Positions 35,081-44,381 of a stretch of 64,000 nt of DNA are shown in pieces. Under the pieces are notes generated by a model. It was not told where the DNA came from. It worked only from the letters and a program-made list of their open reading frames with translations, and did no database searches. Source of the DNA: DATFXM01 sp035315885 (lineage in GTDB: Bacteria; Acidobacteriota; Blastocatellia; UBA7656); assembly GCA_035315885.1 (NCBI GenBank), contig DATFXM010000069.1, positions 1-64,000 of the forward strand. Direction: 5' to 3'. Every line of letters starts with the position of its first letter. Within the stretch, counting starts at the first letter, position 1. The translations under genes and the position numbers were made by a program.

Positions 35081-35313
35081 AGGGGGAGCGAAGCGGCGAA
35101 TGGGCGAAGGGGCGAAGGGGCGACCCGGAGACGCGCAGAGGAGTGACGCGGGACGCGCAGAGGAATGACGCGGGGAGGAGGGACGAGGAGAGAGGACGAA
35201 TGAAGGGTGCTACGGTCATGGATTTTTTCCGGTCGCCCCTTCGCCCATTCGCCCTTTCACCCCTTCCCTCCTCCCCGCGTCCCCGCGTCTCCGTCTCGCC
35301 ATTCCCGTGGTCT
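35081..35313. repeat. Inverted ggcgaaggg / cgccccttcg arrays
   Basis: Left arm 35081-35190 (gcgaatgggcgaaggggcga, then cgcgcagaggagtgac units) faces right arm 35235-35313 (cgccccttcgcccattcgcc, then ctccccgcgtccccgcg) around a short unique loop. The element ends directly at the 3' end of exonuclease III. Confidence 0.88.
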
Positions 35314-35315
35314 AC

Positions 35316-36086
35316 TCATAAGCTGAATTCCGCGATCATCGGCGTGTGATCGGAAGGTTTTTCCCAGCGACGCGGTTCTTTATCGATCACAACCGAGGTG
35401 CAGCGAGGTGCGAGAGTTTCTGTCAGCCAGATGTGGTCGATCCTGAGACCCAGGTTTCGTCGGAACGAGCCCGCTCGATAATCCCACCAACTGAATTCTT
35501 TGTCGCCCTGATTGTGCATCCTGAAGGCATCCACGAAACCCCACTGCCTGACGTTCTCCAGAGCTTCTTTCTCGGGTTCACTGAAGAGAATCCGGCCTCG
35601 CCATAAGTCCGCGTTGTGGACGTCGCGATCTTCCCTCGCAACGTTGAAATCTCCGCACAACAGGATTGCCTCTCCATTCGAATAGAACTCGTCGAAAAAC
35701 CTGCGCAGGCGCCGGAGCCAGTTCAGTTTGAAGTCGTACTTATCGCTACCAACTGCCTGGCCGTTCGGAACGTAGACGTTGACGATCTTGATCCCGGAGG
35801 CGGTTGCCGCAAGCAGTCGGGCTTGTGCGCCCTCCTCGTCGTCGGGCAGACCGCGTCTGACGTCCACGAGATTCGATTTGGAAATGATCGCGACTCCATT
35901 GTAGGCGGCCTGTCCGAAAGCCTCCGATTGATAGCCCAGCGCGGCAAGTTCTGCGACCGGGAACTTGTCGTCCTGGACCTTTGTCTCCTGCATGCACAAG
36001 ACATCAGGTTGGGCCGATTCAAGCCACCTGAGCACAACCGGCAATCGGGCGGCGATAGAGTTTATATTCCACGTAGCGATCTTCAA
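35316..36086 (-). CDS. xthA: Exodeoxyribonuclease III
   Basis: A 256-residue AP endonuclease/3'-5' exonuclease of the ExoIII family, acting in base-excision repair. The metal and catalytic residues are visible: Asn7 (WNINS), Glu34 (QETK), VYVPNG near 105, Asp146 and Asn148 (GDFNVA), the SWWDYR motif, LRIDHIWLT and the C-terminal SDHTPM Asp-His pair. Length and motifs are complete. Confidence 0.96.
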   Translation of the reverse strand: MKIATWNINSIAARLPVVLRWLESAQPDVLCMQETKVQDDKFPVAELAALGYQSEAFGQAAYNGVAIISKSNLVDVRRGLPDDEEGAQARLLAATASGIKIVNVYVPNGQAVGSDKYDFKLNWLRRLRRFFDEFYSNGEAILLCGDFNVAREDRDVHNADLWRGRILFSEPEKEALENVRQWGFVDAFRMHNQGDKEFSWWDYRAGSFRRNLGLRIDHIWLTETLAPRCTSVVIDKEPRRWEKPSDHTPMIAEFSL

Positions 36087-36136
36087 TGATTGGTGTCTCC
36101 GTGAAGATTTGTGAGTTCTGAGTTCTTAGCGACGGA

Positions 36137-37171
36137 TCACAATGTCCTGGTCACCTTCGATAACGAACGAGGCTTATCCGGATCCAGTCCCTTCGACTGT
36201 GCCAGCAACGCGGCGAATAACTGACCGGGAACAATGTACGGCACCGGCGAGAGAATCTCATCGATCTCCGCCGGCATTCGAATCGCCACCGTAGCCATGC
36301 CGGCAATGCGTTCGTCCGCGGTAATCACCAGAGTATCCGCTCTCAGTTCCACCAGACGGTTCATCAATTCGGTCGCGCTCGCCAGCACGCGCCCGGGCGG
36401 GGCAAACATTATGATCGGAAAGTGGCGCTCCACCATTGCAAGTGGGCCGTGCAAGAAATCCGCCGAAGAAAACCGCTCGGCAACCACGTAACACGTCTCC
36501 ATCAGCTTGAGCGCCAGCTCATAGGAATTGGCGTAGTTCAAGCCCCTCCCGATCACTACGCAGTTCTCCATGAAGACGTAACGGCGCACTAATTCCGCAA
36601 CGGTGCTTTGCTGTTCGAGGGCTCGAGCCGTGTGCTCGGGGATGATGTTGAAGTCGGGAGCTTGCCCGTTACCGGACAACTGAGCGGCGAGCATGTAAAA
36701 CAGGAGCATCTGACCGGTATAGGTCTTGGTTGCCGCTACCGACCGCTCAGGCCCCCCGTGCATCAGCAGAACCTCGTCGGAGAAGTCTACTATCGATGAA
36801 GTCGGTTCGTTGGTGATACCGATTGTGAACGCGCCGGATTTTCGTGCGCTCTCGAGGACGTGATTGATGTCCTGTCCTTCACCTGATTGGGACACGCCGA
36901 TTACCAGCGCGCGGTTGAGTCGCAGGCTGCGGCCATACATCGTGTAGACGGATGGGGCTGCAAGCGACACCGGGATGCCGGCTGTCAGTTCCAGCAAGTA
37001 TCTGCCGAACAGGGCTGCGTTGTCGGAGCTGCCACGGGCGACAAGTACGATCAGATCGATGTCACGACCGCGGAGGGTCGCACCGAGTTTGGCTATTTTT
37101 CCTTGTTCGCCTGCTATGGTTCGAGCGAGCGCCTCAGGCTGCTGACTGATTTCTTCAAGCATCAAGGACAT
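36137..37171 (-). CDS. Double-SIS domain sugar isomerase/deaminase (GlmS C-terminal-like)
   Basis: About 344 residues with two SIS domains like the isomerase half of GlmS but no glutaminase domain. Domain 1 has VARGSSDNAA, VIGVSQSGEGQD and VAATKTYTGQ; domain 2 has VIGRGLNYANSYELALKLMET and SADFLHGPLAMVE. Such stand-alone proteins include glucosamine-6-phosphate deaminases (NagB-II, AgaS). It starts at MSLMLEEISQQP; two further in-frame starts lie within 12 bases. Lies between xthA and the SDR gene on the same strand. Confidence 0.88.
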   Translation of the reverse strand: MSLMLEEISQQPEALARTIAGEQGKIAKLGATLRGRDIDLIVLVARGSSDNAALFGRYLLELTAGIPVSLAAPSVYTMYGRSLRLNRALVIGVSQSGEGQDINHVLESARKSGAFTIGITNEPTSSIVDFSDEVLLMHGGPERSVAATKTYTGQMLLFYMLAAQLSGNGQAPDFNIIPEHTARALEQQSTVAELVRRYVFMENCVVIGRGLNYANSYELALKLMETCYVVAERFSSADFLHGPLAMVERHFPIIMFAPPGRVLASATELMNRLVELRADTLVITADERIAGMATVAIRMPAEIDEILSPVPYIVPGQLFAALLAQSKGLDPDKPRSLSKVTRTL

Positions 37172-37192
37172 GCGGCAGATCATAGCATAACT

Positions 37193-37302
37193 GCGAGTGC
37201 CGAGTGCTGAGTCCTGAGTGCTGAGTTTTTTCGTTCTTCTAAATCGTGTTTCAACCCCGAAGGGTTGACAACTCAGTACTCAGCACTCAGCACTCAGCAC
37301 CG
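37193..37302. repeat. Inverted gtgctga/actcagc arrays with central palindrome
   Basis: Left arm gagtgctgagtcctgagtgctgag (37203-37225), then CAACCCCGAAGGGTTG (37252-37267), then right arm actcagtactcagcactcagcactcag (37270-37300). The palindrome core is the same as in the larger element at 38330-38641. Confidence 0.88.
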
Positions 37303-38319
37303 TCAAGAATCCAGGTCGCTGGTGTCCAGGCGACCCTCGCTCTTCAGGCGGATGAAACCTTCAATCGTCGAACGCACTCCCTCGTTTAGTGGAGTCACCC
37401 GCAGTTCTCCAAGTGCGTGCCGAATGGCGGAGCCGTCGATGGCGCCTGGGATCGCGAGGGGCTGGTCAGACTGGCTGATGGTCCCGCGAGACTCCGGGAC
37501 AACTTTTTCGATTTCCCCAATCACATCCGACACCGAAGCGGTCTCTCCGTGCAGGTTGAAAATGTGCGCGCCGGTGAGTGTCGATACCGCTGCCGCAATA
37601 AAAGCATCCGCCGTGTCCGCAACGTAGAGAAAATCCGTCTGACCGCCAAACCGAATATGAAATGGCCTGCCTACTACCGCGGCCTTCATCGCTTTGGTCG
37701 GGTCCGAGGTCAGCCCAAAATCACGGCCCACCCCATAAACCGTCAAGGGACGCAGTCCGATGCTGCTCAGTCCGTCGTCCAGGTAGTAAACCCGCGCTGT
37801 AGTTTCGTTGCAGCGCTTGAATGCGCCGTAGAGCGTTGTTGGACGCGGGTCGTCCAGTTCAGTCAACGGGCGATCCACACCTTGAGTGCCGAACACTGCG
37901 GCAGAGCTCGCATAAACGATTCGTTGGATGCGTCCCGCAGCCTTGCGCACGGCATCAAACACGTTGATCGTGCCTACGACGTTGACCATTGCGCCGGCTC
38001 GCGGGTTTGCCTTGCATGACGGGACTTGCAAACCTGCGAGATGAATCAAGTGACTCACCTCGTAGCGCTCGATCACCGGCGCGAGCGCATCGGGATCAGT
38101 TATGTCTCCCTCGACAAGGTCCGCACGGGCGATCTCGCTCTCATCCATGATCTGCCGCAACCGCCGAGCATCGGAGGTTTGGTCAAACCTGACCACGCGT
38201 GCGCCGCGCGAGAGCAATCGCTTCACCACCCAGCCGCCAATAAAGCCGTGCGCGCCAGTCACGAGGAAGTTGGTTCCGGAGAGGCTTGAGTCTTGTGGTT
38301 GTAGGTTTTTCTGAGTCAC
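37303..38319 (-). CDS. NAD-dependent epimerase/dehydratase (extended SDR)
   Basis: A 338-residue extended short-chain dehydrogenase. The nucleotide motif is TGAHGFIGG near residues 21-29; the catalytic Ser lies in VYASSAAVFG and the Tyr-x-x-x-Lys in TTLYGAFKRCNE. HLIHLAGLQ and LRPLTVYGVG are also typical of the UDP-sugar epimerase group. Starts with GTG. In the sugar locus it might act on UDP-galactose or an L-fucose-derived aldose, but the substrate is not fixed by sequence. Confidence 0.85.
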   Translation of the reverse strand: MTQKNLQPQDSSLSGTNFLVTGAHGFIGGWVVKRLLSRGARVVRFDQTSDARRLRQIMDESEIARADLVEGDITDPDALAPVIERYEVSHLIHLAGLQVPSCKANPRAGAMVNVVGTINVFDAVRKAAGRIQRIVYASSAAVFGTQGVDRPLTELDDPRPTTLYGAFKRCNETTARVYYLDDGLSSIGLRPLTVYGVGRDFGLTSDPTKAMKAAVVGRPFHIRFGGQTDFLYVADTADAFIAAAVSTLTGAHIFNLHGETASVSDVIGEIEKVVPESRGTISQSDQPLAIPGAIDGSAIRHALGELRVTPLNEGVRSTIEGFIRLKSEGRLDTSDLDS

Positions 38320-38329
38320 TTTCTTAGTT

Positions 38330-38641
38330 CTTAGTGCTGAGTGAATTCTGAGTGCTGAGTGCTGAGTTTCACCCCGAAGGGGTTACGTCGTCTAGCCCAG
38401 GGTTGCCGTCCACGGCTACCCCGGGGTAAAGCAACGAATGTGTTTGTTCAACCCTGAAGGGGTTGCGTCCGCATCGTGCAAACGCGCGTTTCACCAATCC
38501 TATCGCAACCCCTTCAGGGTTGCCGGAACTGCCGTGGCGCTTTCCCAGGGTAGCCGCAGACGGCAACCCTGGGCTGGATGACGCAACCCCTTCGGGGTTG
38601 AAACTCAGCACTCAGCACTCAGCACTCAACACTCAGCACTT
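38330..38641. repeat. Large symmetric REP-like palindrome with flanking heptamer arrays
   Basis: From outside in: heptamers (38330-38368 and 38604-38641); CCCCGAAGGGG at 38372-38382 mirrored by CAACCCCTTCGGGGTTG at 38584-38600; CCCAGGGTTGCCGTC..GGCTACC at 38396-38420 mirrored by 38545-38573; CAACCCTGAAGGGGTTG near 38449-38466 mirrored by 38505-38523; unique centre 38467-38504. Its right arm contains the stop codon of the solute-binding-like gene. Confidence 0.92.
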
Positions 38642-39776
38642 CTTCAATCTGTGCCCTCATCGACCCGAGCGCCTCGGTTACTTCCATCTCATCCAACATG
38701 ACTCTTTGAACCGTGCGCCAAAGAACACTCTCGACTTCGGGATAGCGCTCGAACTTGGGAGGAATCAGGATCTCCTCGGCAATCACTCGCTCAAGAAGTG
38801 ACAGCCGCGCCCGATCATCCGCGTCAGTCTCTTCCTTCATCGCTTGCATTACGCTCTTTCGAACCGGCACGCACCCATTGCGCGCTTCAATCATCTGTTG
38901 CGAAGCCGCGGTCAAATACAACAGAAGCTTCAGTGCCTCCGGCTTCTCCACTCCCAATCGTGTCAGTCCAAACGTGTGTCCGCCTCCGTACGAAAGAGAC
39001 CTGCCCGTCGGACCCACCGGATAACGGCTCACGCTCACGCGATCCCAGACTTTCGACACAGCAGGATCGCGATACAACCTGTAGTACCCCGGCCAGTCTC
39101 CCATCATCACCACGCGGCCCGCACGAAAGAATTCATGAATTTTGTCGTAGTGCCATTCAGGAAGCTCCTCCGGTGCGAGCTTCTCCTGATAGACACTCTT
39201 AAGAAATCGGAGAGCCCACTCGCCGGCCTCGTTCTCGATGTCCGGTACCAGGTCCGCCGGAAACAAACGCGCGCCGGCCATCTCCGCCAGCTCAAAAAAA
39301 GTGCCAAACAGACCCGATTCACGGCCCGGAAAAAGAAACCCATAGTGATCCGGCGGGCCATTTCGCAACCTCGCAAGCTCGAGGAGTTCGTCCCACGTGT
39401 CCGGCGGGTCATCGATCAAATCGGTTCGGTAGTGCAGCAACCTGACATCGATATTGCGCGGCAAACCAAAGAGCTTTCCATCGACCGATGCCATCTCCAA
39501 TATCAACGGCGCGAAGTCCTCCAGCTCCTTCTTGTCGACGACATCGTCCAGCGATGCGAGAAAACCGAGCTGCGACGGCGCGTATTTCGTGTGCGTGGAC
39601 ACCAGGTCATAAGGCACTTGCGACAGCGAAGCGAGATGCCGATTCAACTCGGGATGGTCGCCGGTGAAGCCGACTTTGACGGAAATACCCGTTTCTTGGG
39701 TGAACGCCGGGAGGCAATCGTACAGCGGGTCGTAAGCCGGCCCGCTTATCAACCCGACATGCAGCTCGCTGCTCAT
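38619..39776 (-). CDS. Extracellular solute-binding-like protein without visible export signal
   Basis: A roughly 385-residue protein with the fold signature of sugar-type ABC solute-binding proteins: FTQETGISVKVGF near the N-terminus, YDLVSTHTKYAPSQLGFL, GLPRNIDVRLLHYRTDL, GRVVMMGDWPGYYRL and the hinge GGGHTFGLTRLG. Unusually it starts MSSELHVGLISGPAYD with no signal peptide or lipobox, and the longer frame to 39839 adds none; no ABC permease or ATPase gene is near. Its last six residues and stop are encoded by the repeat at 38600-38641. Possibly a cytoplasmic relative or a gene with an altered N-terminus. Confidence 0.78.
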   Translation of the reverse strand: MSSELHVGLISGPAYDPLYDCLPAFTQETGISVKVGFTGDHPELNRHLASLSQVPYDLVSTHTKYAPSQLGFLASLDDVVDKKELEDFAPLILEMASVDGKLFGLPRNIDVRLLHYRTDLIDDPPDTWDELLELARLRNGPPDHYGFLFPGRESGLFGTFFELAEMAGARLFPADLVPDIENEAGEWALRFLKSVYQEKLAPEELPEWHYDKIHEFFRAGRVVMMGDWPGYYRLYRDPAVSKVWDRVSVSRYPVGPTGRSLSYGGGHTFGLTRLGVEKPEALKLLLYLTAASQQMIEARNGCVPVRKSVMQAMKEETDADDRARLSLLERVIAEEILIPPKFERYPEVESVLWRTVQRVMLDEMEVTEALGSMRAQIEEVLSVEC

Positions 39777-39813
39777 CTTTCTCTGTTTCTCCAGCCACTG
39801 CCTGGTGTTCGGA

Positions 39814-41118
39814 TCACGACAGAGTCCGCCACACTTCACCGTTCGGATATTCGTAACGCCTGAGCGACTCGGGTTTCATTGTGATGCTGTAGCCCGGCGA
39901 AACTGGAGGAACATAGCGTCCATCCCGCATCCTTACCGGTTCTACGAAATGCTCGTGCAGATGATCGACGTACTCGAGGAGGCGCCGGTCCAGAGATGCG
40001 CTCACCGAGATGTAATCAAAAAGCGCAAGATGCTGAACGTACTCGCACAACCCCACACCTCCTGCGTGAGGACAGACCGGAACGCCAAACTTCGCGGCCA
40101 TCAGCAGCACCGCTATGACCTCGTTGACGCCGCCCAGACGACAACTGTCTATCTGGCAAAAGCCGATAGCATTCGCTTGGAGGAACTGCTTGAACATCAC
40201 GCGATTGTGACAATGCTCGCCGGTTGCGACAGCGATCGGGCGCAACGCTTCTGCGATCGCGGCGTGACCCAGAATATCGTCGGGACTTGTAGGCTCTTCG
40301 ATCCACAGCGGCTTGAACTTCGCAAGAGCTTTCATCCACTCGATAGCCTGCGGCACGTCCCAGACCTGATTCGCATCCATCATCAGCGTTCTGTCCCAGC
40401 CAATCTCTTCTCTGATCAACGCCGCGCGACGCAGATCGTCCTCCAGATTTCTGCCGACTTTCATTTTGAAATGGGTCCAGCCTTCGTACGACGCCTGCCG
40501 AATCAATCCCCGAATCTTCTCATCGCTGTAGCCCAGCCAGCCGACCGAGGTTGTATAAGCGGGATAACCACGCGCCAGCATCTCGGCTTCCCTTTCGGCG
40601 CGGCCTGATTCATTGCGGCGCAGAATATCGAGCGCATCCTCGGGCGTCAGCGCGTCGGTGATATAACGAAAAGGAACGCATCGAACGATGTCCTCGGGTT
40701 CCATCTGCACTAGCAGCTTCCATAACGGTTTGCCTTCCGCCTTCGCATAAAGGTCCCAGACCGCGTTTACCACCGCTCCAGTCGCGAGATGAACAACACC
40801 TTTCTCAGGTCCGACCCATCGCATCTGGCTGTCGCCGGTAATCGAATTCCAGAACGCGCCGAGATCTGCAAACAACGACTCAGTGGTGGCTCCTACCAGC
40901 GAGCCACTCAACGTCTCGGCAGCGGCGCAGCAGAGCTCGTTTCCTCGCCCTATGGTGAATGTCAATCCGTGTCCTTCGAGATTTTTCGAATCATCGGTGT
41001 GAAGAATGACGTAGCACGCCGAGTAATCCGGGTCGACGTTCATCGCATCGGACCCGTCCAGTGAGCGGGAGGTTGGAAAACGAATATCGAGCGTTTCGAC
41101 TTTTGTAATCCGGCTCAT
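39814..41118 (-). CDS. fucD: L-fuconate dehydratase (enolase superfamily)
   Basis: A 434-residue enolase-superfamily enzyme dehydrating L-fuconate to 2-keto-3-deoxy-L-fuconate. It matches the FucD/ENOSF1 subgroup closely: RWVGPEKGVVHLATGAVVNAVWDL, YPAYTTSVGWLGYSD, FKMKVG (Lys base), MMDANQVWD, WIEEPTSPDDILGH, TGEHCHNRV and CPHAGGVGLCEYVQH (catalytic His). Length is correct. It lies in the sugar locus, 18 bp after galK, supporting a role in L-fucose or related sugar breakdown. Confidence 0.95.
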   Translation of the reverse strand: MSRITKVETLDIRFPTSRSLDGSDAMNVDPDYSACYVILHTDDSKNLEGHGLTFTIGRGNELCCAAAETLSGSLVGATTESLFADLGAFWNSITGDSQMRWVGPEKGVVHLATGAVVNAVWDLYAKAEGKPLWKLLVQMEPEDIVRCVPFRYITDALTPEDALDILRRNESGRAEREAEMLARGYPAYTTSVGWLGYSDEKIRGLIRQASYEGWTHFKMKVGRNLEDDLRRAALIREEIGWDRTLMMDANQVWDVPQAIEWMKALAKFKPLWIEEPTSPDDILGHAAIAEALRPIAVATGEHCHNRVMFKQFLQANAIGFCQIDSCRLGGVNEVIAVLLMAAKFGVPVCPHAGGVGLCEYVQHLALFDYISVSASLDRRLLEYVDHLHEHFVEPVRMRDGRYVPPVSPGYSITMKPESLRRYEYPNGEVWRTLS

Positions 41119-41123
41119 TCACT

Positions 41124-41150
41124 TCCCCTCATCCCTCATCTCCTCATCTG
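41124..41150. repeat. ctcatctc tandem units at the galK 3' end
   Basis: Three to four ctcatctc units. On the minus strand they read atgaggag and encode the last residues and the TGA stop of galK (41136-41138). Confidence 0.75.
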
Positions 41151-42329
41151 TGTGCTCGTGCCGTTTTGAACGGTGACTTCGCGAGCGCCTTGTTCCGGCG
41201 AGCAGACATATATTTCCGGCTGGCGTCCCGTGGCCTCTTTGTATCCTCTCGCTACTGACTCGCGGAATGTGTTGACGCTGGCTTCTTGCACGAGGTTAAC
41301 CGTGCAGCCTCCGAACCCGCCCCCGGTCATCCTCGCCCCATATACGCCCGTCACCTGATTGGCCAGCTCAACCATCAAGTCCAACTCCGAACAGCTCACC
41401 TCGTAATCGTCTCTCAAACTGAGATGCGATTGTTTCATCAGCTCGCTTAACCGGCTCAAGTCGGCGCGATTCAGAGCGGCCTTAGCCTCGAGCACTCGCG
41501 CGTTCTCGGTTACGACGTGACGACAACGTCTGTAGACGGTCTCGGTCAATTCGGCTCGATGACGTTCGAGGTCTTCGCTGCTGATGTCACGCAGCGCACT
41601 CACGCCCGCGGTAAAGTGCGAAAGGATCCGAACTCCTTGTTCGCATTCGGCACGGCGCCGATTGTATTCCCCGCTCGCCAGCTCATGACTGACCATGGTG
41701 TTACAGATGACCAGCTTTACATCTCGAGCGAGGGGCAGCGACTCATAGTCGAGCGAGCGGCAATCAAGCAACACCGCGTGAGCCGTTCGCCCGAAACACG
41801 AAATAAACTGATCCATCAGTCCGCAGTGCGTTCCTACAAACTCGTTCTCCGCTCGCTGGCACAGCACTGCCACCTGCATCGGATCAACCGCGATCCCATC
41901 GTTCGAAAGAAGCGCGTACGCAGTAGCCACCGCAACTGCAGCCGATGAGCTCAAACCGGATCCAATGGGGATGTCACCTTCTATGTAAAGAGACGCGCCG
42001 GACAATCGATACCCAGCCTTCGACAGGAGCACCGCGACTCCTCGCGGATAGTCGCTCCACTTGCCGCGTCTTGCAGCATTCGCGTCGTCGAGCTCGAACA
42101 CGACGGTTTCGTCGAAGTTCTCAGAGTGAATGATCAGGCGTCGATCGGTGCGAGGTGCAACGGCGACCCACGTACTTAAGTCTATGGCCGCGGGTAACAC
42201 AAAGCCGTCGTTATAGTCGGTATGCTCGCCTATCAGATTGACTCGGCCCGGCGCGCTGAAAACGCGAGCCTCATCTCCGAAGAGCCGGCGGAAAGAATCC
42301 TTGATCTGCCTGACGTCCAATTTGCGCAA
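41136..42329 (-). CDS. galK: Galactokinase
   Basis: A 397-residue GHMP-family kinase phosphorylating D-galactose at C1. The galactokinase signature GRVNLIGEHTDYNDG lies at 28-42, the ATP loop GDIPIGSGLSSSAA near 118-131, the catalytic-base region HCGLMDQFIS, and the third GHMP motif ARMTGGGFGGC. The start is a TTG (42329) directly after the stop of the small membrane-protein gene; a second TTG lies three codons later. It supplies the first step of galactose use downstream of the GH97 enzyme and symporter. Confidence 0.95.
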   Translation of the reverse strand: MRKLDVRQIKDSFRRLFGDEARVFSAPGRVNLIGEHTDYNDGFVLPAAIDLSTWVAVAPRTDRRLIIHSENFDETVVFELDDANAARRGKWSDYPRGVAVLLSKAGYRLSGASLYIEGDIPIGSGLSSSAAVAVATAYALLSNDGIAVDPMQVAVLCQRAENEFVGTHCGLMDQFISCFGRTAHAVLLDCRSLDYESLPLARDVKLVICNTMVSHELASGEYNRRRAECEQGVRILSHFTAGVSALRDISSEDLERHRAELTETVYRRCRHVVTENARVLEAKAALNRADLSRLSELMKQSHLSLRDDYEVSCSELDLMVELANQVTGVYGARMTGGGFGGCTVNLVQEASVNTFRESVARGYKEATGRQPEIYVCSPEQGAREVTVQNGTSTQMRR

Positions 42330-42331
42330 CC

Positions 42332-42616
42332 TCAGTGGATTGAACCGGGAGTCTCAAGACCTGCCTCCTTCTCCTCCGCTTCGATGGCCCTGCCTTCCGG
42401 GCCTTCTTCCGAGGAGCGCATGCCTGCCGACCCCCTTCTGCCGAGGAGCAACATTATCAAGCCGAACACAAACATGACTGCTCCCCAGATCGTGTTGATG
42501 TTGATCCCGAGCGAGCGTTTGTATTCTTCCGGACTGACTACGAGACCTGAGATCACAAGCAACGCACCGAGCAGCGCGAACATGAGTCCGATGGGCAGCC
42601 GAATGTCCAGTCGCAT
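42332..42616 (-). CDS. Small two-helix membrane protein
   Basis: A 94-residue protein with two hydrophobic helices (LPIGLMFALLGALLVISGLV; INTIWGAVMFVFGLIMLLLG) and a charged C-terminal tail rich in Glu. It lies between the SSS symporter and galK with 10 and 2 bp gaps, so it is clearly in this operon. Function unknown; possibly an accessory of the symporter. Confidence 0.85.
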   Translation of the reverse strand: MRLDIRLPIGLMFALLGALLVISGLVVSPEEYKRSLGININTIWGAVMFVFGLIMLLLGRRGSAGMRSSEEGPEGRAIEAEEKEAGLETPGSIH

Positions 42617-42626
42617 TTGTCCTCCG

Positions 42627-44330
42627 TCACCAGAACAGAAGGTTCAACACAAGCGTCATGATCAGCACAACTACTCCGAGCGCCGCCGGCCGGCGGTACC
42701 ACACCTCGCGGTCCTGCTTAGGCCGCTCGGTCAGGGAATAGACCAGGCCGGCAAGCTCGTTCTCAGCGCGAGGCTTTGTCATGATGCTCACAACTATCGT
42801 GATCACAAAGCAGGTGGTCCACGCAAAGATTGCTGTCCAGAAGTTCTGAGCCATCTCGCTCGGATAGACGTGCAGAGCACCGAACCATCCACCTTTGACT
42901 CCAACGACGGCGTTCGCCGGCAGGGTGAACCCATGATGAAGCGCTGCTGCCGTAGTGCCCGACAGCAATCCCAGGAATGCGCCGTGTCCGGTCGCTCGCT
43001 TCCAAAACATTCCCAGCAGGAACGTCGCAAACAGCGGAGCGTTCACAAATGCGAAGACAAGCTGCAGCATGTCCATGATGTTGTTGAATCTCGTAGCGAC
43101 GTACGCCGCTGCAACCGAAATTGCAATGCCAAACACGGTGGCCATCCTACCCATCCACAGGTAGTGCTGATCGCTTGCACCTCGCTTGATGTACGACTGA
43201 TAGATGTCGTAGGTCCACACCGTGTTGAACGCCGTCACGTTCCCGGCCATCCCCGACATGAAACTCGCCATCAACGCTGTCAGTCCTATTCCAAGCATTC
43301 CGGTCGGAAAGTAATGACCGAGCATCATCGGGATCGCCAGATCATAGTCAAAGGTCCCATCCAGTTTCTTCGGAAGCACAAAGCCGCTCGATCCTGCCTG
43401 ATAAGTCAATGCTATCGCGATCATCCCCGGAAGAATCACCAGGAACGGGAAGAACATCTTTGGTACAGCAGCGATCAGCGGAGTGCGACGCGCCGCAGAC
43501 ATCGAGTCGGCGGCCATCGCTCGTTGCACTACCAGAAAGTCGGTGCACCAGTAACCAAACGACAGCACGAATCCGAGTCCCATCGCCAGACCGAACCATT
43601 CAACCCCCATCGGATTTGATGAAGGTTGCCCCATGTACCTCCAGGATTCGCTCCACGCACCCGAACCGAACCCGCTCGCGGTGGCCACCGTGGACAGACG
43701 CGACTGAAGCCCTGTCCAGCCGCCCGCATCCTTCAGTCCCAGAAACACGAGCGGTGCAAAGCCGAAAACAATCAGAAAGAACTGAAGGACCTCGTTGTAA
43801 ATCGCCGAGGTCAACCCGCCCAAAAAAACGTACGCGAGTACAATGACCGCCGACACCAGCACGCTGACATTGAAGCTCCACCCCAGAAGAGTGCCAAGCA
43901 GCTTTCCCATCGCATAGAGCGAGATGCCCGAAGAGAAAACGGTCATAACCGCGAACGAGATTCCGTTCAGCCCTCGAGTCTTTTCGTCGAACCGAAGCTT
44001 CAGATACTCAGGCACCGAGCGGGCTCGCGATCCATAGTAGAACGGCATCATAAACACGCCCACAAATACCATCGCCGGTATCGCGCCAATCCAGTAAAAG
44101 TGACTTGTCGCGATCCCGTACTTCGCGCCTGAAGCGCCCATTCCAATTACTTCCTGCGCACCGAGATTTGCAGAGATGAACGCTAGCCCGGTTATCCAGG
44201 CGGGAATCGAGCGGCCTGACAAAAAGAAGTCGGTACTCGTCTTCATATAGCGCTTCAGCGCAATGCCGATGCCCAGCACGAACGAAAAATAAACAACCAT
44301 GATGACCCAATCGATGCTTGTCAGATGCAT
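42627..44330 (-). CDS. Sodium:solute symporter (SSS/SGLT family)
   Basis: A 567-residue inner-membrane protein with about 14 helices, importing a sugar or other solute with Na+. Family features: TDFFLSGRSIPAWITGLAFISANLGAQEVIG near residues 32-62, YWIGAIPAMVF, the GLTSAIYNEVLQFFLI motif near 175 and the SFMSGMAGNVTAFNTVWTYDIY segment near 358-380, where the family has its signature. Position between the GH97 gene and galK suggests a galactoside or galactose substrate. Confidence 0.92.
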   Translation of the reverse strand: MHLTSIDWVIMVVYFSFVLGIGIALKRYMKTSTDFFLSGRSIPAWITGLAFISANLGAQEVIGMGASGAKYGIATSHFYWIGAIPAMVFVGVFMMPFYYGSRARSVPEYLKLRFDEKTRGLNGISFAVMTVFSSGISLYAMGKLLGTLLGWSFNVSVLVSAVIVLAYVFLGGLTSAIYNEVLQFFLIVFGFAPLVFLGLKDAGGWTGLQSRLSTVATASGFGSGAWSESWRYMGQPSSNPMGVEWFGLAMGLGFVLSFGYWCTDFLVVQRAMAADSMSAARRTPLIAAVPKMFFPFLVILPGMIAIALTYQAGSSGFVLPKKLDGTFDYDLAIPMMLGHYFPTGMLGIGLTALMASFMSGMAGNVTAFNTVWTYDIYQSYIKRGASDQHYLWMGRMATVFGIAISVAAAYVATRFNNIMDMLQLVFAFVNAPLFATFLLGMFWKRATGHGAFLGLLSGTTAAALHHGFTLPANAVVGVKGGWFGALHVYPSEMAQNFWTAIFAWTTCFVITIVVSIMTKPRAENELAGLVYSLTERPKQDREVWYRRPAALGVVVLIMTLVLNLLFW

Positions 44331-44381
44331 GGTCCAGCTCCTGTGGTCGAGTTTTCCGGATGGTACCGCACTACTCGGGAC

